Made by a program: the position numbers and the translations under genes. This document shows, one piece after another, positions 25,185 through 32,440 of a stretch of DNA of 64,000 bases. The notes under the pieces are model-generated. The model saw only the letters and a list, made by a program, of their open reading frames with translations, was not told where the DNA came from and did not search any database. Source of the DNA: Streptomyces himalayensis subsp. himalayensis. Its GTDB lineage: Bacteria; Actinomycetota; Actinomycetes; Streptomycetales; Streptomycetaceae. Where the stretch lies: positions 62,001 through 126,000 of the forward strand of contig NZ_JACEHE010000018.1 of NCBI RefSeq assembly GCF_013778455.1. The letters run 5' to 3'. Positions within the stretch are counted from its first letter, which is position 1. Every line of letters begins with the position of its first letter.

Positions 25185-26111
25185 TCACGTGCCTGTCGAA
25201 CGTGACGTACCTGATGTACCCGACGTGTCCGTCGTGGTGAGCCCGAGGAGGCGGGCGGCGTTCTCCTTGAGGATCTTCGGTCGTACCTCGTCCTTGATGG
25301 GCAGCTTGTCGAAGTCGGCGAGCCAGCGGTCGGGGGTCAGGACGGGGTAGTCGGAGCCGAAGAGGACCTTGTCCTTCAGCAGGGAGTTGGCGTACTGGAC
25401 GAGCTGCGGCGGGAAGTACTTCGGCGACCAGCCGGACAGATCGATGTGGACGCCAGGCTTGTGCGTGGCCACGGCGAGGGCCTCGTCCTGCCAGGGGAAG
25501 GAGGGGTGAGCGAGGATGATCTTCAGATGGGGGAAGTCGGCGGCGACGTCGTCGACGTACAGGGGGTTGGAGTACTTCAGGCGAATACCGCCGCCGCCCG
25601 GGACGCCCGCGCCGATACCGGTCTGGCCGGTGTGGAACAGCGCGATGGTGCCGGTCTCCTCGATCACCTCGTACAGCGCGTAGGCGATCTCCCGGTCGTT
25701 GGGGAAGAAGCCCTGGATGCTCGGGTGGAACTTGAAGCCCTTCACCCCGTACTCCTCGACGAGCCTGCGGGCCTGCTTGACGCCGGCCTTGCCGCGGAAG
25801 GGGTCGATCGAGGCGAAGGGGATCAGCACGTCCGGGTTGGCGGCCGCGGCCTCCGCGACCTCCTCGTTGGGCACGGGCTCGGTGCCGGTTGCGTGCTCGG
25901 CGTCGACGGTGAAGATGACGGCGGCCATCTTCCGCTCGCGGTAGTACGCGGCGGTCTCCTCCAGGGTCGGCTTCCGCTTGCCCTCGACCTTGAAGTAGGC
26001 GCTCGAGGCCTCGTGCAGGTCGTCGTCCAGCGAGGCGTTCCCCTTGGAGGAGACCTCGGCGTGGGTGTGGACATCGATCGCGACGAGCTCGTCGACGTTC
26101 ATGGCGGTCAT
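25185..26111 (-). CDS. Amidohydrolase-2 family metal-dependent hydrolase/decarboxylase
   Basis: 308-residue TIM-barrel protein of the amidohydrolase-2 (ACMSD-like) family. The metal motif HTH is near the N-terminus (DVHTHAEVS), with further ligands in FHTGQTG, ILAHPSFPW and FGSDYPVL. Members hydrolyse C-N or ester bonds or decarboxylate aromatic acids. With the neighbouring ligase, SDR and MaoC genes, it probably processes an early or ring-derived intermediate. The C-terminus is a low-complexity TSGTSGTS tail. It lies 16 bp upstream of the ligase and 52 bp downstream of the SDR. Confidence 0.82.
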   Translation of the reverse strand: MTAMNVDELVAIDVHTHAEVSSKGNASLDDDLHEASSAYFKVEGKRKPTLEETAAYYRERKMAAVIFTVDAEHATGTEPVPNEEVAEAAAANPDVLIPFASIDPFRGKAGVKQARRLVEEYGVKGFKFHPSIQGFFPNDREIAYALYEVIEETGTIALFHTGQTGIGAGVPGGGGIRLKYSNPLYVDDVAADFPHLKIILAHPSFPWQDEALAVATHKPGVHIDLSGWSPKYFPPQLVQYANSLLKDKVLFGSDYPVLTPDRWLADFDKLPIKDEVRPKILKENAARLLGLTTTDTSGTSGTSRSTGT

Positions 26112-26163
26112 GGGCGGCCCTCGTGGCGGTGGGGATGAACGGCGGTCGTGACGGTCATGGCGC

Positions 26164-27090
26164 TCATGTCCCTTGGCCTTCCGGGAACTTGGGCGCCGGG
26201 ATGCCGACGGTCTGCGGCTCGCGGCCGACCGAGGTGTGCCAGACGTCGGCGATCGTCTCGGGGCTCCAGCCGCCGTCGGCGTAGGCGACGGAGGTCTCCT
26301 GGGGGTGCGACCACAGGGCCAGCTTGTCGCCGCCGATGCCGATGCACTGGCCGGTCACGTCCGCGGCGGCCGCCGAGGCGAGGAAGGGGAGGAGGGCGGC
26401 GCAGTCCTCGGCGCTGCCGAAGCCCTCGCCCTTGCGCAGGAAGTCCGGCAGGGTCTCGCCGCCCCGCATGGCCTCGACGTAGGGGGCGAAGACGGGGATG
26501 GTCTCGGTCATCGCCGTGGCCGCCACCGGGACGATCGCGTTGACCGTGACGCCGGCGCGGGCGAGCTCCATGGACCAGGTGCGGGTCATGGCGGCGATCC
26601 CTGCCTTGGCAGCCGCGTAGTTGGTCTGGCCGAAGTTGCCGCGCTGTCCGGCGGGCGAGCCGACCAGGATCAGTCTGCCGCCCTCGCCCTGCTCGCGCAT
26701 CCGTACCGCGGCGGCGCGGGCGCAGGTGAAGGTGCCCTTCAGATGGACGCCGATGACGGTGTCGAAGTCGTCGTCCGTCATCTTCCACAGCACCTTGTCG
26801 CGCAGCACGCCGGCGTTGGTGACCATGATGTCCAGCCGGCCGAACTCCGCGACGGCCCGGGCGACCAGACGGTCGGCGGCCTCGGTCGTGCCCACCGCGA
26901 CGGCCTCGGCCACGGCCCGGCCGCCCGCCTCCTCGATGGACTTGACGGCCTGCTCGGCGACGGCCTCGTCCACGTCGTTGACGACGACGGAGGCACCCGC
27001 GGCGGCCAGGGCCTGCGCGTAGGCGAGGCCGAGACCACGGCCGCTGCCGGTGACCACGGCGACTTTGCCGGTGAGATCAATGGTGGACAC
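26164..27090 (-). CDS. SDR-family 3-hydroxyacyl-CoA dehydrogenase-like oxidoreductase
   Basis: Short-chain dehydrogenase/reductase of 308 residues. The NAD(P) motif TGSGRGLG is at 14-21, NAG at 92-94, and the catalytic triad is Ser145, Tyr158 and Lys162 (YAAAK). A C-terminal extension of about 60 residues (SHPQETSVAYADGGWSPETI) resembles the SDR domain of peroxisomal multifunctional beta-oxidation enzymes. This fits oxidation of a 3-hydroxyacyl-CoA made by the MaoC protein. The GTG start at 27090 has AAGGGA upstream. It is the first gene of the operon and divergent from the MarR gene. Confidence 0.85.
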   Translation of the reverse strand: MSTIDLTGKVAVVTGSGRGLGLAYAQALAAAGASVVVNDVDEAVAEQAVKSIEEAGGRAVAEAVAVGTTEAADRLVARAVAEFGRLDIMVTNAGVLRDKVLWKMTDDDFDTVIGVHLKGTFTCARAAAVRMREQGEGGRLILVGSPAGQRGNFGQTNYAAAKAGIAAMTRTWSMELARAGVTVNAIVPVAATAMTETIPVFAPYVEAMRGGETLPDFLRKGEGFGSAEDCAALLPFLASAAAADVTGQCIGIGGDKLALWSHPQETSVAYADGGWSPETIADVWHTSVGREPQTVGIPAPKFPEGQGT

Positions 27091-27454
27091 GACGTGAGTC
27101 CCTTCATCAGGGGCGGGAGTGCTGGATTGCGAGAAAGAGGGGCGTCGGACGAGGAGAGCTCCGCCGCCGAGATCGAAGCTAAGGACAATAATTGTCGACG
27201 TCAATAGTTGTTGCCGTAGCGGATGTGCGAGATGCTTGGTCCGCACTGATGGAACACCGCCCCGCCCGGGGGCCAGCACCGACCGAACACCGCCCCACCC
27301 GGGGCCCTTGACCAGGGAGTCCGCCATCTCCGGGAAGCGCCTCGCCGCCAGCACCTCTCCCACCACGACCACGGCCGCCCGCCCCTCCCCGGCCTCAGAG
27401 GCGTCCACCACCGCGGCCCGTGGCGGGGGGCCCATCGACGCCCAGGAGCCATGG
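27091..27454. promoter_or_regulatory. Divergent SDR/MarR control region with a MarR-like palindrome
   Basis: This 364-bp gap contains no gene. The most AT-rich spot holds GACAAT-A-ATTGTC (27184-27196), a clean 6-bp-arm palindrome. A half-matching copy, GTCAATAGTTGTT, follows 3 bp later (27200-27212). Spacing and form fit a MarR operator about 95 bp upstream of the SDR start. The rest contains a 20-bp direct repeat with one mismatch, GAACACCGCCCC(G/A)CCCGGGG, at 27252-27271 and 27285-27304. Confidence 0.5.
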
Positions 27455-27880
27455 ATGCGCGGTCTGCACGCCGACACCGGATATCTGCTCTACCGGCTGG
27501 GCCTGCGCTCCGGGCAGCTCTTCAACGGCTTCCTCCAGGAGTCGGGCCTGCGTCTGCGCCACTACGCACTGCTGCGCTTCCTCGCCACCGCCGAAGGCGC
27601 ACTCCAGCGGGAGCTGAGCGCCCGGCTCGGCTACGACCCGAGCGCGATCGTCGGCCTCGTCGACGACCTCGAACGCGCCGGGTTCGTGGAGCGCCGCCCC
27701 TCCCCCGACGACCGCCGCAGCCGCATCGTCGTCCTCACCGACGACGGCCGGACGTTCCTGCGCAACACCGACGAGGCCGGCCTGCGCGTCACCAACGACC
27801 TCGTCCAGCCGCTCGATCCGGCCGAACGGGAGACGCTGCACGCTCTCCTGCTACGCATAGCGGAGCCGGGCCTCGCCTGA
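27455..27880 (+). CDS. MarR-family transcriptional regulator
   Basis: 141-residue winged-helix regulator. The HTH region is LQRELSARLGYDPSAIVGLVDDLERAG, followed by the wing SPDDRRSRIVVLTDDG. The ATG at 27455 is chosen because AGGAG lies 6 nt upstream and the domain begins shortly after. It is divergent from the SDR operon and probably controls it through the GACAAT-A-ATTGTC palindrome; the inducer may be a pathway CoA-ester or acid. Confidence 0.82.
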   Translation: MRGLHADTGYLLYRLGLRSGQLFNGFLQESGLRLRHYALLRFLATAEGALQRELSARLGYDPSAIVGLVDDLERAGFVERRPSPDDRRSRIVVLTDDGRTFLRNTDEAGLRVTNDLVQPLDPAERETLHALLLRIAEPGLA

Positions 27881-27911
27881 GCACGGCGACTAACGCCCGA
27901 GGGACGCAGAG

Positions 27912-28970
27912 ATGATCTCCAAACCGGCCGGGCGGACCCCGCAGGACGGCTCGGATGACTCGGCAGGACGGCCGAACGAGCTCAGGACGGCCGGGATGAT
28001 CCCGCAGACCGGGCGCGACGACCTCGCAAGCCGGATGGGACGACCCCGCGGGGCGGCTGGGACGACCCCGCAGCACGCGGGGCACGCTGAGACGACCCCG
28101 CAGCACGCGGGGCACGCTGAGACGACCCCGCAGCACGCGGGGCACGCTGAGACGACCCCGCAGCACGCGGGGCACGCTGAGACGACCCCGCGCTCCGCGC
28201 CCGACCGGCTGCTGGCGGTCCTCGGCGCCTTCGACCACGCCCACCCGGCGCTGTCCCTGACGGACATCAGCCGGCGTGCCGGTCTGTCGCTGACCACCGC
28301 GCACCGTCTCGTCGGCGCACTCACCGAATGGGGCGCCCTGGAGCGCGATCCGTCGGGGGTCTACCACGTGGGGCTTCGGCTGTGGGAGATCGCGGCGCTG
28401 GCACCGCGCGGACTGGCGCTGCGCCAGGTGGCACTGCCCTACCTGGAGGACCTGTACGAAGCGACCCACGAGAACGTGCAGTTGGCGGTGCGGGACGGCA
28501 ACGAGGTCGTCTACATCGAGTGGATCTCGGGGCGTTCGGCGGTGGGAGTACGCATCAAAGTGGGCGCCCGCTGGCCCCTGCACGCCACGGGCGTAGGCCT
28601 GGCACTGCTCGCCAACACCGACGCGGAGTTCCAGGCGGCGTACTGCGCCGAGCCGCTGGCCGCGTTCACCCCCCACACCCTCACGGACCCGGCCCGGCTG
28701 CGCCGGGTCCTGGCCGAGATCCGGCGCACCGGCTGCGCGGTCAGCACCCGGCAGGTCACCGAGGACGCCTTGTCCGTGGCCGCACCCGTGCGGGGTGTGG
28801 ACGGGACGGTCGTCGCGGCGGCCTCAGTTGTGGTGCCCGTACGGGATGCCCATGTCCCCGCGCTGATCCCGTCCGTGCGGCTGGCGGCGCGCGGCATCTC
28901 GCGGGCGCTCGGCTGGCACCCGGAGCGGCCGGAGCGGCCGGAGCTGCCGGAGCAGCGGGACCGCTCGTAG
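27912..28970 (+). CDS. IclR-family regulator with a minisatellite N-terminus
   Basis: IclR-type regulator, 352 residues from the ATG at 27912. The winged HTH is at about 105-145 (LSLTDISRRAGLSLTTAHRL). The ligand-binding domain follows, with VQLAVRDGNEVVYIEWISG and the LHATGVGLALLA block. The first ~95 residues are not IclR-like. They are built from degenerate repeats and four perfect copies of TTPQHAGHAE (residues 51-90). In-frame ATGs at 27996 and 28035 would still translate the repeat. The C-terminal ERPERPELPEQRDRS is also repetitive. It precedes the SpoIIE-type gene; its target is unknown. Confidence 0.78.
   Translation: MISKPAGRTPQDGSDDSAGRPNELRTAGMIPQTGRDDLASRMGRPRGAAGTTPQHAGHAETTPQHAGHAETTPQHAGHAETTPQHAGHAETTPRSAPDRLLAVLGAFDHAHPALSLTDISRRAGLSLTTAHRLVGALTEWGALERDPSGVYHVGLRLWEIAALAPRGLALRQVALPYLEDLYEATHENVQLAVRDGNEVVYIEWISGRSAVGVRIKVGARWPLHATGVGLALLANTDAEFQAAYCAEPLAAFTPHTLTDPARLRRVLAEIRRTGCAVSTRQVTEDALSVAAPVRGVDGTVVAAASVVVPVRDAHVPALIPSVRLAARGISRALGWHPERPERPELPEQRDRS
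28061..28191 (+). repeat. 30-bp tandem repeat (four perfect copies) in the IclR gene
   Basis: Unit GACGACCCCGCAGCACGCGG plus GGCACGCTGA is repeated without error at 28061-28090, 28091-28120, 28121-28150 and 28151-28180. An 11-bp partial copy follows. More diverged relatives extend upstream to about 27930. The unit length is a multiple of three, so copy-number changes would lengthen or shorten the regulator without a frameshift. Confidence 0.95.
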
Positions 28971-29119
28971 CGCCGAGCGGCTGGACCGGACCGCTCGTAG
29001 CGCCGAGCGGCCGGCCCTGCCGGAGCAGCGGGACCGCTCGTAGCGCCGATTGGCCGGCAGTGCCGGTAGCGCCCGGTAGGGCCGGTAGCGCCCGGTAGGG
29101 CCGGTAGCGCCCGGTAGGG
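28959..29119 (+). repeat. Tandem hairpin and 19-bp repeats after the IclR gene
   Basis: GACCGCTCGTAGCGCCGAGC(GG) occurs at 28959-28980 and 28989-29010, with a shorter third copy at 29032-29049. Each full copy folds as CGCTCG-TAGCGC-CGAGCG, and the IclR stop codon (28968-28970) lies in the first loop. Then CCGGTAGCGCCCGGTAGGG repeats three times perfectly (29063-29119). The gap 28971-29273 contains no gene; these repeats may act as the transcription terminator. Confidence 0.85.
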
Positions 29120-29259
29120 CCGTGAGCGCCCGCCGCACCGGTAGCGCCGGACCGTTCGGGGCCGGAGGCCCGAGGAGCTTGACCGGCCGATCCCGGCACC
29201 ACCGATACCGCCTTTTTCTGGACAAAGTTCTAACATCTAACCTGAGGAGGAATGCCACC

Positions 29260-29277
29260 ATGGCCACGCTCCGGTGA
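29260..29277 (+). CDS. Possible 5-codon leader cistron (MATLR) coupled to the SpoIIE-type gene
   Basis: ATG GCC ACG CTC CGG TGA follows a strong GAGGAGG (29244-29250) at good spacing. Its stop overlaps the GTG at 29274 (GTGA), the first in-frame start of the large downstream protein. That GTG has no binding site of its own at usable distance. This suggests translational coupling. The alternative is that the large gene really starts at ATG 29292, behind GAGGGA. Confidence 0.4.
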   Translation: MATLR

Positions 29278-32200
29278 GGGAAGTGATCCAGATGGGGCTC
29301 CCGGGGGATGCCATCAGTCCCTCGCGCGCCCGTGAGCGGTTCCTCCAAGGCGAGTTGATCGAGGGGGGCGTGCGAGGGCTGATCCTTAGTTCCTGGCAGC
29401 GCTGCCGGCTGCTGGGGCTCTCGCCGGATCAAGCTGAGCTTCCTTACCGCGACGACGTCGATCCGGACACCCGGCTCGTCCGTGCGGCCGAACCCGTGCT
29501 CGACTGGCTGCAGTCCGTATTCGCGGGCAGCCGGATGAACGTGGGCCTCGCGGACGGGAGCGGGACGGTGGTGCAGCGCCGTTTCGGCGAGGCCTCCATG
29601 GCCGGACAGCTCGCCCCGATCCAGAGCGTCCCAGGGTTTGTGTTCGCCGAGCAGGTCGCCGGAACCAACGGCATCGGCATCGCGCTCGCCGAACGGCGGC
29701 AATGCCAGGTCTACGGGGCAGAGCACTTCGCAGAACGCTCTCAGTCAAACGCCTGCTCGGCGATTCCCGTCCGTGACCTGCTCAGCGGACGTATCGAGGG
29801 CATCCTCTCGCTCGGATGTCCGCGTACGGACGCGGACCCCGTGATGGACACCGTCATACGTGAGGCGGCCCACGCCATTGAACGGCGGCTGCTGGAGCAG
29901 AGCTCGGCACGGGAGCGCGGCCTGCTGCGGGCGTATCTCGACGCCAGGAGCCGTACGCGGATCGTCGGCGGGGCGGCAACCGAGGAGGGGCGGCCGACCC
30001 GAGTGCACGAACTGATCCGGAGCGGGCTGGACCGGCGCGATCAGATGATCCTGATGGAGAAGGCCACCGAGCTGATCTCTTCCGCTCAGCGGGCGGGCGT
30101 CGAGGTGCCTCTCTCCCACGGCCGATGGGTCACCCTCCTGAGCCATGTGGTGATCAGCCCCTCCGGTGTGGAGGGTGTGGCAGTCGAGGCGGTGCTCCAC
30201 AACGACGTGCCGCACCATGGGCTCGCCGTCCCCACGCCCGCCGACGTGCCGCTCAGCCTCTTGGCGGAGCCTGCCGCACTCCTGCCGGAGCCTGCCGCAC
30301 CACCATCCGCCGTCCCGCTGTTCGGGCACCTTCCCGGCCTGGCACCCGTCCCGGCCGCCGGTCCTGCACCCTTCTCGGCCGCCAGCCCTGCACCCGTCCC
30401 GGCCGCCGGTACGGAGCCCACGACCGGCCGCGGCCGCACAGCCACCGCACCGGCAACCACCGACGCCACCGCACCGGCAACCACCGATGCCACCGGTACC
30501 CCCGACACCACCTACGCCACAGACGCCCCCCAGACCCCCCACACCCCCGACACCACCGACGACAGCGCTGACGAGGCCGCCGAGCGGGGGCTGGTCCTGG
30601 TCGGTGAGCCGGAAGTGGGCAAGCATGCCGTCGCGGCACGGCGCCGCCTGGAGCTGCTGTCCGAGGCCAGCACCCGGATCGGCACCACCCTGGACGTGAG
30701 CCGCACCGCCCAAGAGCTTGCCGAGATGGCCGTCCCACGCCTGGCGGACTTCGTCACCATCGACCTCCCCGACACCGTGCTGCGGGGTGAGGAGTCCCCC
30801 GATCCCCACACCGACCTGCGACGCACGGTGGTCCATGGGATCCGCGACGACTGCCCCTTCTATCCTGTCGGCGAGCGAGTCGTCCCTCTCCCCACCACGC
30901 CCCATCTCCGCTGCCTGGCCACCGGGCGGGCGGTGCTGGAACCCGATCTAAAGGTTGCCGCCGGCTGGCTAGCCCAGGACCCCCAGCACAGCGAGCGCCT
31001 TCTCGCGCACAACGTGCACTCCCTCATCACCGTTCCGCTGCTGGCCCGCGGTGTGGTCCTGGGCATCGCCAGCTTCTACCGCTCGGAGGACCCCGCACCC
31101 TTCGGGGACGACGATCGCTCGCTGGCCCAGGAACTCGCGACTCGCGCCGCCATCTGCATCGACAACGCCCGCCGGTACACCCGCGAACACACCATGGTCC
31201 TGGCGCTGCAGCGCAGTCTGCTGCCGCACGGCACCCCTGAGCAGGGCGCCGTCGAGGTCGCCCATCGCTACCTGCACGCCACGTCCGGAGTCGGCGGTGA
31301 CTGGTTCGACATCATCCCCCTCTCCGGCACCCGCGTCGCGCTCCTCGTCGGCGACGTCGTCGGCCAGGGCCTGCATGCCGCCGTGACCATGGCCCGGCTG
31401 CGCACGGCCGCCCGCAACTTCGCCGAGCTGGACTTCGCGCCCGACGAAGTACTCACCCAGCTCGACAACCTCGTGGCCCGCCTCGACCGTGACGAGGGCG
31501 GCGGCGAGTCCACCGCCGGACCTGGCATCATCGGCGCCACCTGCCTGTACGCCATCTACGACCCGACCACGCACCAGTGTGCGATGGCCCGCGCAGGACA
31601 CCTGCCACCCGCGCTGGTCCACCCCGACGGCACCGTGGCGTTCCCCGACCTGCCCGCCGGACCGCCTCTCGGACTCGGCGGCCTCCCCTTCGAGACCGCC
31701 GAATTCCACCTGCCCGAAGGCAGCGAGCTGGTCCTCTACACCGACGGGCTCGTCCATGACCGTCACCGCGACATCGACAAGGCCCTCGACCAGCTGCATC
31801 GCGCCCTGACCCACTCGGACCGTTCACCTGAGGCCACGTGCGAGGCGGTCCTGGACGCCGTCGTGCCCGAACACCCCAGCGACGACATCGCGCTGCTCGT
31901 CGCCCGCACCCGCGCCATGGACCCCGGCCGGATCGCCACCTGGGAGCTGCCCGCGGAGCCGGCCCGTGTCTCCGGCATCCGCGCCGCCGTCACCCGCCGG
32001 CTGGCCGACTGGGGGCTGGACGAGGTCTCGTTCGCCGCCGAACTGGTACTCAGCGAGCTGGTCACCAACGCGATCCGCCACGGCAGTGGGCCCATCCAGG
32101 TACGCCTGATCCACGACCGGTCCCTGATCTGCGAGGTCTCCGACACCAGCAGCACCGCCCCGCACCTGCGCCACGCAGCCGCGACCGACGAGGGCGGCCG

Positions 32201-32372
32201 CGGGCTGTTCCTCGTCGCACAGCTCACTCAGGCCTGGGGCACGCGTTACACCAGGAACGGCAAGGTGATCTGGGCCGAGTGCGCACTGGACAGCGCCGGA
32301 GGTGTGCCCGCCGCAGCCGGGGCCGAGGCCATGATCGGGATAGATTGGGAGGAAATTCCCGGCATCGAATGA
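29274..32372 (+). CDS. AcoR-like GAF / GAF / SpoIIE PP2C phosphatase / HATPase signalling protein
   Basis: 1032-residue cytoplasmic multidomain protein. Residues ~1-230 resemble the sensory N-terminus of AcoR-type activators: the LILSSWQRCRLLGL helix, a GAF core with GTNGIGIALAERR, and SNACSAIPVRDLLSG. A Pro/Ala/Thr-rich linker (~325-440) follows, then a second GAF (~455-640). The SpoIIE-type PP2C phosphatase domain (~640-880) has Asp ligands in GVGGDWFD, LLVGDVVGQG and SDDIALLV. An RsbW-like HATPase (~905-1010) has N-box LSELVTNAIRHG and G-box DEGGRGLFLV. It probably couples a small-molecule signal to an anti-sigma/anti-anti-sigma switch. The GTG at 29274 may be translationally coupled to a tiny leader; ATG 29292 is the alternative start. 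Confidence 0.82.
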   Translation: MREVIQMGLPGDAISPSRARERFLQGELIEGGVRGLILSSWQRCRLLGLSPDQAELPYRDDVDPDTRLVRAAEPVLDWLQSVFAGSRMNVGLADGSGTVVQRRFGEASMAGQLAPIQSVPGFVFAEQVAGTNGIGIALAERRQCQVYGAEHFAERSQSNACSAIPVRDLLSGRIEGILSLGCPRTDADPVMDTVIREAAHAIERRLLEQSSARERGLLRAYLDARSRTRIVGGAATEEGRPTRVHELIRSGLDRRDQMILMEKATELISSAQRAGVEVPLSHGRWVTLLSHVVISPSGVEGVAVEAVLHNDVPHHGLAVPTPADVPLSLLAEPAALLPEPAAPPSAVPLFGHLPGLAPVPAAGPAPFSAASPAPVPAAGTEPTTGRGRTATAPATTDATAPATTDATGTPDTTYATDAPQTPHTPDTTDDSADEAAERGLVLVGEPEVGKHAVAARRRLELLSEASTRIGTTLDVSRTAQELAEMAVPRLADFVTIDLPDTVLRGEESPDPHTDLRRTVVHGIRDDCPFYPVGERVVPLPTTPHLRCLATGRAVLEPDLKVAAGWLAQDPQHSERLLAHNVHSLITVPLLARGVVLGIASFYRSEDPAPFGDDDRSLAQELATRAAICIDNARRYTREHTMVLALQRSLLPHGTPEQGAVEVAHRYLHATSGVGGDWFDIIPLSGTRVALLVGDVVGQGLHAAVTMARLRTAARNFAELDFAPDEVLTQLDNLVARLDRDEGGGESTAGPGIIGATCLYAIYDPTTHQCAMARAGHLPPALVHPDGTVAFPDLPAGPPLGLGGLPFETAEFHLPEGSELVLYTDGLVHDRHRDIDKALDQLHRALTHSDRSPEATCEAVLDAVVPEHPSDDIALLVARTRAMDPGRIATWELPAEPARVSGIRAAVTRRLADWGLDEVSFAAELVLSELVTNAIRHGSGPIQVRLIHDRSLICEVSDTSSTAPHLRHAAATDEGGRGLFLVAQLTQAWGTRYTRNGKVIWAECALDSAGGVPAAAGAEAMIGIDWEEIPGIE

Positions 32373-32408
32373 CTCATGTAACTCAATCGAATGACTCACG
32401 TAACTCAA
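32365..32408 (+). repeat. 22-bp tandem duplication across a stop codon
   Basis: TCGAATGACTCA(T/C)GTAACTCAA occurs at 32365-32386 and immediately again at 32387-32408, differing at one base. The first copy contains the stop codon of the SpoIIE-type gene (TGA 32370-32372). It sits just before the ribosome binding site of the ABC ATPase gene. Confidence 0.85.
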
Positions 32409-32440
32409 GCGACGCAGCCGGGCAAATCGGGAGAAAGCCT

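Noticed and set aside
28061..28191. CRISPR array
   Set aside because: The 30-bp units are contiguous with no unique spacers, are in frame within a regulator gene, and no cas genes are nearby; it is a minisatellite.
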